The position numbers were made by a program, and so were the translations under genes. This document shows positions 16,560 through 24,609 of a stretch of DNA of 64,000 nucleotides, piece by piece. The notes beneath the pieces are model-generated. The model was not told the origin of the DNA. It saw nothing but the letters and a program-made list of their open reading frames with translations, and ran no database searches. The stretch comes from Duganella rivi (GTDB lineage Bacteria; Pseudomonadota; Gammaproteobacteria; Burkholderiales; Burkholderiaceae_D), in contig NZ_WWCK01000001.1 of NCBI RefSeq assembly GCF_009857435.1, forward strand, positions 744,001 through 808,000. The letters run 5' to 3'. Numbering within the stretch: the first letter of the stretch is position 1; every line of letters begins with the position of its first letter.

Positions 16560-17462
16560 ATGGATCGATTTGACACTCTATTGGCCTTCGTGCGCGTGGT
16601 GGAAGCCGGCAGCTTCACCAAGGCGGCGCAAACGCTCCACATGAGTAAGACCACCGTATCGCAGCTGGTGCAGCAGCTGGAAGCGCGGTTGCAAGTCAAA
16701 CTCCTCACGCGCACCACGCGGCAAGTCAAGGTCACTGCCGAAGGTGCGGCCTACTACGATCGCGTAGTACGTGTGCTGGGCGATCTGGAAGACGCCGATA
16801 CCGATCTTGCGGGCGAACTGGCGGCGCCACGCGGACGGTTACGCATCGACGTGCCCACGCCATTCGCCCGCTTCATCCTCATGCCCGCGCTGCCGGACTT
16901 CCATCAGCGCTATCCGGCAATCCAGATCGATATGGGCGTCAGCGACCGCAATATAGATGTCATCGGCGAAAACGTGGACTGCGTGGTGCGTGGCGGCGAA
17001 ATCACCGCATTGTCATTGGTGGCAAAGCACATCGGGAATTTGCAGCTGGGCCTCTACGCAGCGCCAGACTACTTGTGCCGCGCAGGGACGCCACAGCACC
17101 CGATTGACATCGAAAGCGAGGAACACCGCATTGTCGGATTCCTGCGCTCCAGCAGCGGCACGGTTAGCGCAGCAAAGATGCATCGGGACGGAGAAGAGCC
17201 TATCCAGATCAACGGGCGTTACGTCGTCGCAGCCGACGATGGCAACGCCTATCTGGCGGCTGGCCTGGCAGGGATGGGCATACTCTGGCTGCCGCGCTAC
17301 ATGGCGGAGCCACACGCGGCGCGCGGTGAACTCACGCCACTATTGGAAGACTGGTCGATAGACCCTATGCCGATGTATCTCGCCTATCCACAAAACCGCC
17401 ACATCAGCGCCAAGCTGCGCGTCTTCATGGCATGGATAGACGAGTTAATGGCAAAGCTTTAG
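16560..17462 (+). CDS. LysR family transcriptional regulator
   Basis: 300 residues. N-terminal winged helix (FDTLLAFVRVVEAGSFTKAAQTLHMSKTTVSQLVQQLE) and a periplasmic-binding-fold effector domain from about residue 90. The DRFDTLLAFVRVVEAGSFT start places it in the CrgA/AaeR-like branch of LTTRs. Start at ATG 16560 because an upstream open extension has no binding site. It is divergent from the RidA-like gene, its likely target. Its 3' end overlaps the convergent uronate dehydrogenase stop by 4 bp. Effector unknown. Confidence 0.92.
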   Translation: MDRFDTLLAFVRVVEAGSFTKAAQTLHMSKTTVSQLVQQLEARLQVKLLTRTTRQVKVTAEGAAYYDRVVRVLGDLEDADTDLAGELAAPRGRLRIDVPTPFARFILMPALPDFHQRYPAIQIDMGVSDRNIDVIGENVDCVVRGGEITALSLVAKHIGNLQLGLYAAPDYLCRAGTPQHPIDIESEEHRIVGFLRSSSGTVSAAKMHRDGEEPIQINGRYVVAADDGNAYLAAGLAGMGILWLPRYMAEPHAARGELTPLLEDWSIDPMPMYLAYPQNRHISAKLRVFMAWIDELMAKL

Positions 17463-18265
17463 TCCTTGTAGCGGATCTCGGCCAGTGCGAAGCCGCCGCC
17501 ATGGTAAGTGACGGAGGCGTTGGGCGATGGGTACTCGCCGCTGTCCGGGAACTTGCCGTCGAACTGCGACGAGCTGTCTTTCGGTTTAAAGCCGATGTGC
17601 GATGCCTTGCTGTTGTCCCACCATGCCACGTCGTTGTTCGACATGCCGAACAAGATGGTGAAGCCCACGCGCGTCGCAAACAGTGAACGGTGCAGCGCTT
17701 CGACCAGATCGTCGTAGCTCAGCCACGTCACCATCATGCGGCGATCCACCGGCTCCGGGAACGAAGAACCGATGCGCAGGCACACGGTCTCCAGTCCAGT
17801 GCGGTCGAAGTAATAGCTCGCCAGCTGCTCGCCAAAGCACTTGCTCACGCCGTAGAACGAATCTGGACGGGTCGGCGCAGTGGCGTCGATGTAGTCGGTG
17901 TTGCGATAGAAGCCCACCGTATGATTCGAGCTGGCGAAGATAATCCGCTTCACGCCCTTCTTGTGCGCGGCCTCATACAAATTAGCCGTGCCGAGAATAT
18001 TCGCCTGCATGATGTTCTCGAAGGTGTTCTCGGTCGAGATGCCGCCGAAGTGCAGCACCGCCTCCACGCCTTCCATCAATTTCAGCACGGCGGCCTTGTC
18101 GGCCAGGTCGCACTGCACGATTTCTTCACCCTCGCCGGCCACGCCCATATCGGCGATATCGGACAGCACCACTACATCAGCCCACGGCTTGATGCGCTCG
18201 CGCAGAATCTTCCCCAGCCCGCCGGCAGCGCCGGTCAGCAGCAATCGTTTGAATGGTTTTGCCAT
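17459..18265 (-). CDS. udh: Uronate dehydrogenase
   Basis: 268-residue NAD-dependent short-chain dehydrogenase that oxidises D-galacturonate or D-glucuronate at C1 to the aldaro-lactone, the first step of the oxidative uronate pathway. NAD-binding TGAAGGLG (residues 11-18), SSNHTVGFY (112-120) typical of Udh enzymes, and catalytic Tyr138-x3-Lys142 in YGVSK; a single short domain, normal length. It lies 20 bp downstream of garD, so the two form an operon. Its product is the substrate of the SMP-30-type lactonase at 31198. Confidence 0.9.
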   Translation of the reverse strand: MAKPFKRLLLTGAAGGLGKILRERIKPWADVVVLSDIADMGVAGEGEEIVQCDLADKAAVLKLMEGVEAVLHFGGISTENTFENIMQANILGTANLYEAAHKKGVKRIIFASSNHTVGFYRNTDYIDATAPTRPDSFYGVSKCFGEQLASYYFDRTGLETVCLRIGSSFPEPVDRRMMVTWLSYDDLVEALHRSLFATRVGFTILFGMSNNDVAWWDNSKASHIGFKPKDSSSQFDGKFPDSGEYPSPNASVTYHGGGFALAEIRYKD

Positions 18266-18285
18266 GTTTGTGTCTCGCTTTATTG

Positions 18286-19848
18286 TTAGGTCACTGGGGC
18301 CGGGTTGAACAGCACCAGTGCGTTATGCAGTTTCCATTTCTCGGCATAGGTCTCGCGGCCGCTGGCCACGTCGAGCATCAGCTGGAACATCTCCCAGCCC
18401 ACTTCCGCGATGGTGGCTTCGCCGCTGGCGATGCGGCCCGCGTTCACGTCCATCAGATCATGCCAGCGCTTGGCCAGATCGTTGCGCGTGGCGACTTTAA
18501 TCACCGGCACTTCGGCCAAACCATACGGCGTGCCGCGGCCGGTGGTGAAGATATGCAGATTCATACCGGCCGCCACTTGCAGCGTGCCGCAAATGAAATC
18601 GCTGGCCGGCGTGGCCGCGTAGATCAGGCCTTTCTGCGTCAGCTTATCGCCCGGCGACAGCACGCCGGAAATCGGCGCACTGCCCGATTTGACGATCGAG
18701 CCCATGGCCTTCTCAACGATGTTGGACAAGCCGCCCTTCTTGTTGCCCGGCGTGGTGTTGGCGCTGCGGTCTACGCCGCCGCGCGTCAGATAATTGTCGT
18801 ACCACGCCATCTCGCGGATCATGGCGTCTGCCACTTCCGGCGTGGTGGCGCGCGAGGTCAGTTGATCGATGCCGTCGCGGACTTCGGTCACTTCCGAGAA
18901 CATCACGGTGGCGCCGGCACGCACCAGCAGGTCGGTGGCAAAGCCCACCGCAGGATTCGCCGTCACGCCGGAGAAGGCGTCGCTGCCGCCGCATTGCACG
19001 CCAACCACCAGCTCAGAAGCAGGCACGGTTTCACGCTGGCGCTTGTTCAGTTCAATCAGATTGGTCTCGGCCTGCTTCATGATCGATTCGATCATCGACA
19101 TAAAGCCGACGTGCTGCGCATCCTGCAAACAGACCAGGCCCGGATCGGCGCCGCCGGCGTTTTGAATCGGGATCGAACCTTTCGGGAACAGGCGCGTAGG
19201 TTGCAGCTTCTCGCAACCGAGGCTGACCACCATTGCCTGCCCGCCGAAGTTAGGATTCAGCGCGATGTTGCGAATGGTGCGAATCGGGATGTTGGCGCCC
19301 GGCGCGTCAATCGCTACGCCGCAGCCGTAGGTGTGCTCCAGTCCCACCACGTCGTCGACGTTCGGGTACTTCGGCAGCAGTTCATTCTTGATGCGCTCCA
19401 CCGCAAAATCCACCACGCCCGATACGCATTGCACGGTGGTGGTAATCGCGAGGATGTTGCGGGTGCCGACGCTACCGTCGGCATTGCGATAGCCTTGAAA
19501 GGTGTAGCCCTCCAGCGGCTCCATCGCGGGAGGCTTCACAGTCGCAATCGGCAAACCCGTTAGCTCGCGCGCGGCAGGCATTTCGACATTGTGTTCGGCC
19601 AGCCAGCTGCCCGCCGGCAGATCCTTGGCCGCAAAACCGATGGTGACGTTGTAGCGGATGACCTTGTCCCCCTTGGCCAGATCGCGCAGCGCCACCTTGT
19701 GGCCTTGCGGTACCGCTTCCAACAGCGTCAAGCCATTGGGGAAAACAGCGCCGGCAGGCAAGCCGCCGTCGTTGACGACAATCGCGACGTTATCGTTGTC
19801 GTGCATGAGGATGTAGCGCGGGGTGTTTGCGCTCGGCGATGTGCTCAT
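18286..19848 (-). CDS. garD: Galactarate dehydratase
   Basis: 520-residue UxaA-family dehydratase converting galactarate (meso-galactarate, mucate) to 5-dehydro-4-deoxy-D-glucarate. The sequence follows E. coli GarD closely: N-terminal SAF-like domain ([36 protein letters not shown]), then [38 protein letters not shown] and [13 protein letters not shown]. The family uses Fe(II). Length matches (523 in E. coli). The gene reads away from the GntR regulator at 20130, with three operator-like sites between them, and shares an operon with udh. In this locus the substrate would come from galacturonan via Udh. Confidence 0.92.
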   Translation of the reverse strand: MSTSPSANTPRYILMHDNDNVAIVVNDGGLPAGAVFPNGLTLLEAVPQGHKVALRDLAKGDKVIRYNVTIGFAAKDLPAGSWLAEHNVEMPAARELTGLPIATVKPPAMEPLEGYTFQGYRNADGSVGTRNILAITTTVQCVSGVVDFAVERIKNELLPKYPNVDDVVGLEHTYGCGVAIDAPGANIPIRTIRNIALNPNFGGQAMVVSLGCEKLQPTRLFPKGSIPIQNAGGADPGLVCLQDAQHVGFMSMIESIMKQAETNLIELNKRQRETVPASELVVGVQCGGSDAFSGVTANPAVGFATDLLVRAGATVMFSEVTEVRDGIDQLTSRATTPEVADAMIREMAWYDNYLTRGGVDRSANTTPGNKKGGLSNIVEKAMGSIVKSGSAPISGVLSPGDKLTQKGLIYAATPASDFICGTLQVAAGMNLHIFTTGRGTPYGLAEVPVIKVATRNDLAKRWHDLMDVNAGRIASGEATIAEVGWEMFQLMLDVASGRETYAEKWKLHNALVLFNPAPVT

Positions 19849-19880
19849 CTGGCTTTCCTACGTTGTTTTTTAGTCTCGCA

Positions 19881-19897
19881 AAGTGGTCTGACCACTT
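19881..19897. promoter_or_regulatory. FCD-GntR operator candidate, garD side
   Basis: AAGTGGTC-T-GACCACTT, perfect palindrome 33 bp upstream of the garD start. It contains TGGTCTGACCA, also found at 20059-20069; this fits the FadR-subfamily half-site arrangement GT-N3-AC. Confidence 0.7.
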
Positions 19898-20058
19898 CTG
19901 TTATTGGCCGGCCGGCATGCTGTTGTGGCCTCTGCGCCACACCCTGAAACCCGCATATTTTCAAGGGTTTAAGCCCTACAACTACAGGGCGCAGGTGGCT
20001 CTTCCATGAAATCAGTATGCCATTGAAAAATTAATTTGGCTAGTCCACATTGCGTATT

Positions 20059-20088
20059 TGGTCTGACCACCTTAGAATGGCCTGACCA
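20059..20088. promoter_or_regulatory. Two FCD-GntR operator candidates upstream of the regulator gene
   Basis: TGGTCTGACCA at 20059-20069 and TGGCCTGACCA at 20078-20088, centres 19 bp apart, 41-61 bp before the GntR start. The same 11-mer core lies in the garD leader, so one regulator probably controls both divergent genes. Confidence 0.65.
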
Positions 20089-20129
20089 GATGGCAAATCA
20101 ATAAGCCACGCAATATTAACGAGACACCA

Positions 20130-20828
20130 ATGTTGAAAAAGACCGGACTCCCTGCCGATAGCAACGCCCACGAACCGCGCCTGTACCGCGTCGTGGCCGA
20201 CCGCATTCAGGAACTCATCCGCAACGAAAACATCGCCGCCGGCGAGCGCCTGCCGTCCGAGCGCGACCTGGCCACCAAGCTGAGTGTCAGCCGCGCCTCG
20301 CTGCGCGAAGCACTGATCGCCCTGGAACTGGGCGGCGTGATTGAGGTGCGCGGCGGCTCCGGCGTCTACGTCAGCGAACTGCCGGAAGAAACCGATCTGC
20401 CGGAAGCTGGTCCCGGTCCATTTGAAGTGCTGTCCGCGCGCCGCCTGATCGAATCCGAGATCGCCGCCATCGCCGCCCGCGTCGCCACCGACAGCGCCAT
20501 CGACGCCATCCTGCAAGCGGTGGTGGAGATGGAAAAGCACCACGCAGATTATTCGAGCAACGAGCATTCGGACCGCAACTTCCACCTTGCCATCGCGCGC
20601 GCCACCGGCAACAGCGCCCTGGTGGGATCGCTGAACTACCTGTGGGATCAGCGCGGCCGCCTGTGGCACAAGCTCAAAGAACACTTCCAAACCGAGGAAC
20701 TTCGACAGGAAACGCTGAAGGACCACCGCCGCATCCTGGAGGCGATTGCCGCCCACGATCCGGCGGCAGCGCGCAAAGCCATGCGCGCCCACCTTGAACG
20801 CGTGACCCGCACTTTCTCGCGCGGATAA
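20130..20828 (+). CDS. FadR-subfamily GntR regulator of the galactarate/galacturonate genes
   Basis: 232 residues. Winged helix at about 17-85 (AAGERLPSERDLATKLSVSRASLREALIALELGG) and an FCD ligand-binding domain (about 100-225) with the metal-binding pattern RNFHLAIARATGN and H-x3-EAI-x-A-H. Related to UxuR/ExuR/LldR-type repressors. Divergent from garD-udh with three matching operator candidates between, and followed by the TonB-dependent receptor, so it probably senses a uronate or aldarate and represses both sides. This assignment rests on context. Confidence 0.88.
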   Translation: MLKKTGLPADSNAHEPRLYRVVADRIQELIRNENIAAGERLPSERDLATKLSVSRASLREALIALELGGVIEVRGGSGVYVSELPEETDLPEAGPGPFEVLSARRLIESEIAAIAARVATDSAIDAILQAVVEMEKHHADYSSNEHSDRNFHLAIARATGNSALVGSLNYLWDQRGRLWHKLKEHFQTEELRQETLKDHRRILEAIAAHDPAAARKAMRAHLERVTRTFSRG

Positions 20829-21039
20829 CAGAATCGTAGTAACGCAGGACCGGCCTCGATGCCGGCCGCGTAAATAAAGCAATCAAGTTATTGACCGACT
20901 CGACCTCGGCCCGCCCCTGCTCCACGCACGGCGCCACGGCCCTCGTCCCAGCGGCACGGAGTACGCGAGGTGCTCCACTCACGCAAGTGCTTTCCAGCGC
21001 TGCGTATAACTTTATTCAAGAGACGAAGGAGACAACACC

Positions 21040-23757
21040 ATGAAGTCCGAGCACCCGGTCCAGAACCGTTCTGCACAACCCCGCCTGCTGCTGTCCGCCA
21101 TTAGCTTGGCCGTGCTGACGCTGACCAATCAAGCCGCCGCGCAAAGCGACGATGCCAACATGACCCGCGTCGAAGTGACCGGTTCGAGCATCAAGCGCGT
21201 CGCCAACGAAGCCTCGCTGCCAGTCACCAGCGTTAAAGCCGAAGACCTGGTCAAGCAAGGCATGACCACCCTGGCAGACTTCATGATGGCGCTGCCGCAA
21301 TCGGCATCGCTGGCTCCATCGAACGCCGGTTCCGGCACCAACATCAACTTGCGCGGCCTCGGTGTGAACCGCACGCTGGTGCTGTTGAACGGCCGCCGTC
21401 TCGCCAACGAGGCGATCGCCGACGGCTACGCCAACCTGGACGTGATTCCAATGAGCGCGATCGCGCGCGTTGAAGTGCTGCGCGATGGCGCTTCGTCGAT
21501 CTACGGCTCCGACGCTATCGGCGGCGTGGTCAATTTCATCACCAAGACCCAGTTCGAAGGCACGCAGCTGACCGCGCAAGCCGTGCAGCCTGAGAAAAAA
21601 GGCGGCGGCGACGAGCAGCGCCTGACCGCTACCTGGGGCAAGGGCAATCTGGAACGCGACGGCTGGAGCTTCTACGCCACCGTCGACGCGCACCAGCGTA
21701 CGCGCCTGGCCGCATCGGACCGCGCTTATCTGAGCTCCGTCGAGAAACTGACCGCACTGGGTCGCGCACCGACGCTGGGCACCGGCGGCAACGCCACCCC
21801 GGCCAACTTCACTACGCCGACCAATAAGAACGCGCAGAACCCATACGGCGCCACCGGCTGTCTGGCGCCCTACTCGATCCCAGGCCAAAAAGGCACCTGC
21901 GTCATCGACAACAACGAGTACGGCACCGCCTTGTACGCCAACCAGCAGGTCACCTTCTATGCGCGCGGCGCCATGAAGCTGAGCGAAGACCACATCGTGT
22001 CGATCGACTACTCGCGCGGCGAGGAGTTCATCAAGGCCACCCGCAACCCGACCAATGCACTGGCGGTCAAGGGCGTTGCGCCTATCCTGCCGTCCACCAG
22101 CAAGTGGTATCCAGGCGGTAGCGGCGGCGTTCCTGCCGTGGCAGGCCTGAACAATGCACCACTGACCGTGACCTGGGCCGTGGCCGATCTGGGCCTGGCC
22201 ACCACCAAGGACGTGCAGCTGAACCAGCGCATCGCCGTCACCGACGAAGGCGTGATCGGCGGCTGGGACTACAAGGCCGGCCTGGTGATCGGCATCTCCG
22301 AGCGCGACAACTACTACTACAAGGGCTATGTCACCGGCCAAGGCCTGCTCGACGGCCTGAAAAACGGCAAGCTGAATCCATTCGGCCTGCAGGATGCCGA
22401 CGGCAAGGCCTACCTGGCCTCGATCAGCGTGGACGGCGCCAAGAACCGTACCTCGAAATCGACCTTCACCGGCGTCGACCTGACCGCCAGCAAGGCGCTG
22501 ATGGATCTGCCGGGCGGCTCGCTGGCACTGGCGGTGGGCGCAGACCTGCACCGCGACACCACCGAGGATACCAAGCTGGCCATCGTCAGCGACGTCACCT
22601 ACGCCAACACCAGCCCTTCGCACGGCGAAGGTGGCCGTAACATCGCCGCGGTGTTCACCGAGATCAACGCGCCAGTCACCAAGACTCTGGAACTGAACGG
22701 CGCGGTACGTGCCGACCATTTCAGCGACTTTGGCACCACGGTCAATCCAAAAATCAGCTTCCGCTGGGAGCCGATGAAGCAGTTGATGTTCCGCGGCTCG
22801 GCCAACACCGGCTTCCGCGCACCGACCCTGTTTGACGCCTACGGCTACCGCCTGCCAGGCGCCACCGGCCTGACCGCCGCAAAGTGGGATGACCCGGTAC
22901 TGTGCCCTGGCGGCACCCCAGGCGTGGCAGGCACCGGCACCGCAGTGCCAGGCCAGGTCACCGCCAACGTCTGCAACGTGCAGCTGCCTAAGCAGACCGG
23001 CTCCAACGCCAACCTGAAACCGGAAAAGTCGAAGGGCTTCACGCTGGGCGTGGTGATGGAACCGTTCAAGGACACCACCCTGTCGCTGGACTACTGGAAC
23101 ATCCGCATGACCGACATGCTGGCCAACCTGCCGGAGCAGGTGTACTTCCTGGACCCGGTCAAGTACGCCTCTTACTTCGTGCGTAATGCCGATGGCACCA
23201 TCAACTACATCAACAACACCACGATGAACCTGGGCGGCCAGAAGGCGGCAGGTATCGACGTATCGGGTTCGTACACCTTCCCGAAAACCTCGTTCGGCAC
23301 CTTCCGCCTGAACCTGGACGGCACGTATCTGACCCAGTTCGACAACCAGCTGTTTGACGGCAGCCCATTCGTGTCGAACATCGGCCAGTTCGGCCTGGCC
23401 AGCAACGGCACCACGTCGAGCTTCCCGATCATCACCTATCGCTGGAAGCACACGCTGCGCCTGAACTGGGCCTCGGGTAACTGGAACAGCACCCTGACCC
23501 AGAACTACAACTCGAAGTACACCGACCAGAACCTGGTGGCGAAGCAGTACTGGCGCGACATCAACTCGATGAAGATGTGGAACCTGACCACGACCTACAA
23601 CGGTTTCAAAAACATCCAGGTCACCGCCGGCATCACCAACCTGTTCAACGCCGAACCACCGGCAACCAACAGCAGCTTGTACAGCTTTGGTTACTTGAGC
23701 AGCGCGGCCAGCCCGATCGGCCGTGCGTACAACGTGCGCGCAACCTACACCTTCTAA
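21040..23757 (+). CDS. TonB-dependent receptor, probable pectin-oligosaccharide uptake
   Basis: 905 residues. Signal peptide (LLLSAISLAVLTLTNQAAAQ), plug domain beginning VEVTGSSIKRVANEASLPV and continuing with NINLRGLGVNRTLVLLNGRRL and DGASSIYGSDAIGGVVNFITK, then a 22-strand barrel ending VRATYTF. No extra N-terminal signalling domain. Good ribosome binding site (GAAGGAG). It sits between the GntR regulator and a set of pectin-degrading enzymes, so import of oligogalacturonides or rhamnogalacturonan fragments is the likely role; an intrinsic terminator follows directly, meaning the enzymes downstream need their own promoter or read-through. Confidence 0.93.
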   Translation: MKSEHPVQNRSAQPRLLLSAISLAVLTLTNQAAAQSDDANMTRVEVTGSSIKRVANEASLPVTSVKAEDLVKQGMTTLADFMMALPQSASLAPSNAGSGTNINLRGLGVNRTLVLLNGRRLANEAIADGYANLDVIPMSAIARVEVLRDGASSIYGSDAIGGVVNFITKTQFEGTQLTAQAVQPEKKGGGDEQRLTATWGKGNLERDGWSFYATVDAHQRTRLAASDRAYLSSVEKLTALGRAPTLGTGGNATPANFTTPTNKNAQNPYGATGCLAPYSIPGQKGTCVIDNNEYGTALYANQQVTFYARGAMKLSEDHIVSIDYSRGEEFIKATRNPTNALAVKGVAPILPSTSKWYPGGSGGVPAVAGLNNAPLTVTWAVADLGLATTKDVQLNQRIAVTDEGVIGGWDYKAGLVIGISERDNYYYKGYVTGQGLLDGLKNGKLNPFGLQDADGKAYLASISVDGAKNRTSKSTFTGVDLTASKALMDLPGGSLALAVGADLHRDTTEDTKLAIVSDVTYANTSPSHGEGGRNIAAVFTEINAPVTKTLELNGAVRADHFSDFGTTVNPKISFRWEPMKQLMFRGSANTGFRAPTLFDAYGYRLPGATGLTAAKWDDPVLCPGGTPGVAGTGTAVPGQVTANVCNVQLPKQTGSNANLKPEKSKGFTLGVVMEPFKDTTLSLDYWNIRMTDMLANLPEQVYFLDPVKYASYFVRNADGTINYINNTTMNLGGQKAAGIDVSGSYTFPKTSFGTFRLNLDGTYLTQFDNQLFDGSPFVSNIGQFGLASNGTTSSFPIITYRWKHTLRLNWASGNWNSTLTQNYNSKYTDQNLVAKQYWRDINSMKMWNLTTTYNGFKNIQVTAGITNLFNAEPPATNSSLYSFGYLSSAASPIGRAYNVRATYTF

Positions 23758-23774
23758 TGCACTTCGCTTGAGCA

Positions 23775-23813
23775 AAGGCGCCGGGCCAACATCACGGCCG
23801 GCGCCTTTTTTTT
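23775..23813 (+). terminator. Rho-independent terminator of the TonB-dependent receptor gene
   Basis: Stem AAGGCGCCG / CGGCGCCTT (23775-23783 with 23799-23807) followed by eight T. Confidence 0.9.
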
Positions 23814-23826
23814 GCCGGGATATCAC

Positions 23827-24609
23827 ATGAAACACCTCATCTCCTGCTTAGCCGCCGCAGCGACCGTGTGGGCTGGTAGCGCATCTGCGGCGGACAAACC
23901 GATCCGCTTTATTCTCGTCGGCGATTCGACCATGGCCAACACCAGCGGCTATGGCGATGCCTTTTGCGCGCGCGTGAATCGCGCCAACACCTGTCTCAAT
24001 CTTGCGAAGGGCGGCCGCAGTTCCGGCAGTTTCCGCGCCGAGGGCCGCTGGGACGAGGTGGAAGGTTTGCTGCGCGGCGCGGCTGCTTACAGCGCCACTT
24101 ATGTGCTGATCCAATTCGGCCATAACGATCAACCGGGTAAGCCCGGACGCTCTACCGATTTGAAAACCGAATTCCCTGTCAACATGGCGCGCTATGCGCA
24201 GGAAGTGAAAGCGCTGGGCGGTGTACCGGTGCTAATGACGCCTCTGACGCGCCGCACCTTCAAAGACGGCGTTTTGGAGAACAACCTAGCGCCGTGGGCC
24301 GACGTGATTCGCGCCACCGCCGCCGCGCAGAAAACGCCGCTGCTGGATTTGAATGCGGAGAGCTACGCCGCTGTGCAGGCCATGGGACAGGACGAAGCGG
24401 ATACGCTGGCCATGGTGCCGCGTCCAGCCGACTATGGCGCTGCACCGGCAGCGGGCAAGGTCGAAGTGGCCGGCGCAGCTAAATCCGCATTTGACCGCAC
24501 CCACGTTGGCGCCAAAGGCGCGGCCTATTTCTCGCGCATGGTGATGGAAGAGATTAAGCGCGCCTTGCCAGAAGTGGCGGGCCAATTCAAGCCGGAGAGC
24601 GAGCAGTGA
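23827..24609 (+). CDS. Rhamnogalacturonan acetylesterase (SGNH, CE12-like)
   Basis: 260 residues with a signal peptide (MKHLISCLAAAATVWAGSASA). SGNH hydrolase blocks: block I FILVGDST with nucleophile Ser34, block II Gly in AKGGRSSG, block III IQFGHNDQPGK with Asn, and the catalytic Asp/His in FDRTHVGAKGA. The order and spacing match CE12 rhamnogalacturonan or pectin acetylesterases, which remove acetyl groups that block other pectinases. The TTG codon at 23812 is a less likely start. It overlaps the next gene by GTGA, so acetylesterase and the GH28-CE8 enzyme are co-translated. Confidence 0.88.
   Translation: MKHLISCLAAAATVWAGSASAADKPIRFILVGDSTMANTSGYGDAFCARVNRANTCLNLAKGGRSSGSFRAEGRWDEVEGLLRGAAAYSATYVLIQFGHNDQPGKPGRSTDLKTEFPVNMARYAQEVKALGGVPVLMTPLTRRTFKDGVLENNLAPWADVIRATAAAQKTPLLDLNAESYAAVQAMGQDEADTLAMVPRPADYGAAPAAGKVEVAGAAKSAFDRTHVGAKGAAYFSRMVMEEIKRALPEVAGQFKPESEQ

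Noticed and set aside
20842..20866. GACCGGCCTCGATGCCGGCC hairpin as terminator of the first GntR gene
   Set aside because: Short stem and no T tract.
21016..23835. A 939-codon open frame antisense to the TonB-dependent receptor
   Set aside because: Composition is that of a GC-rich complementary frame (His, Arg, Gln and Val rich), with no family resemblance; the plus-strand gene is certain.
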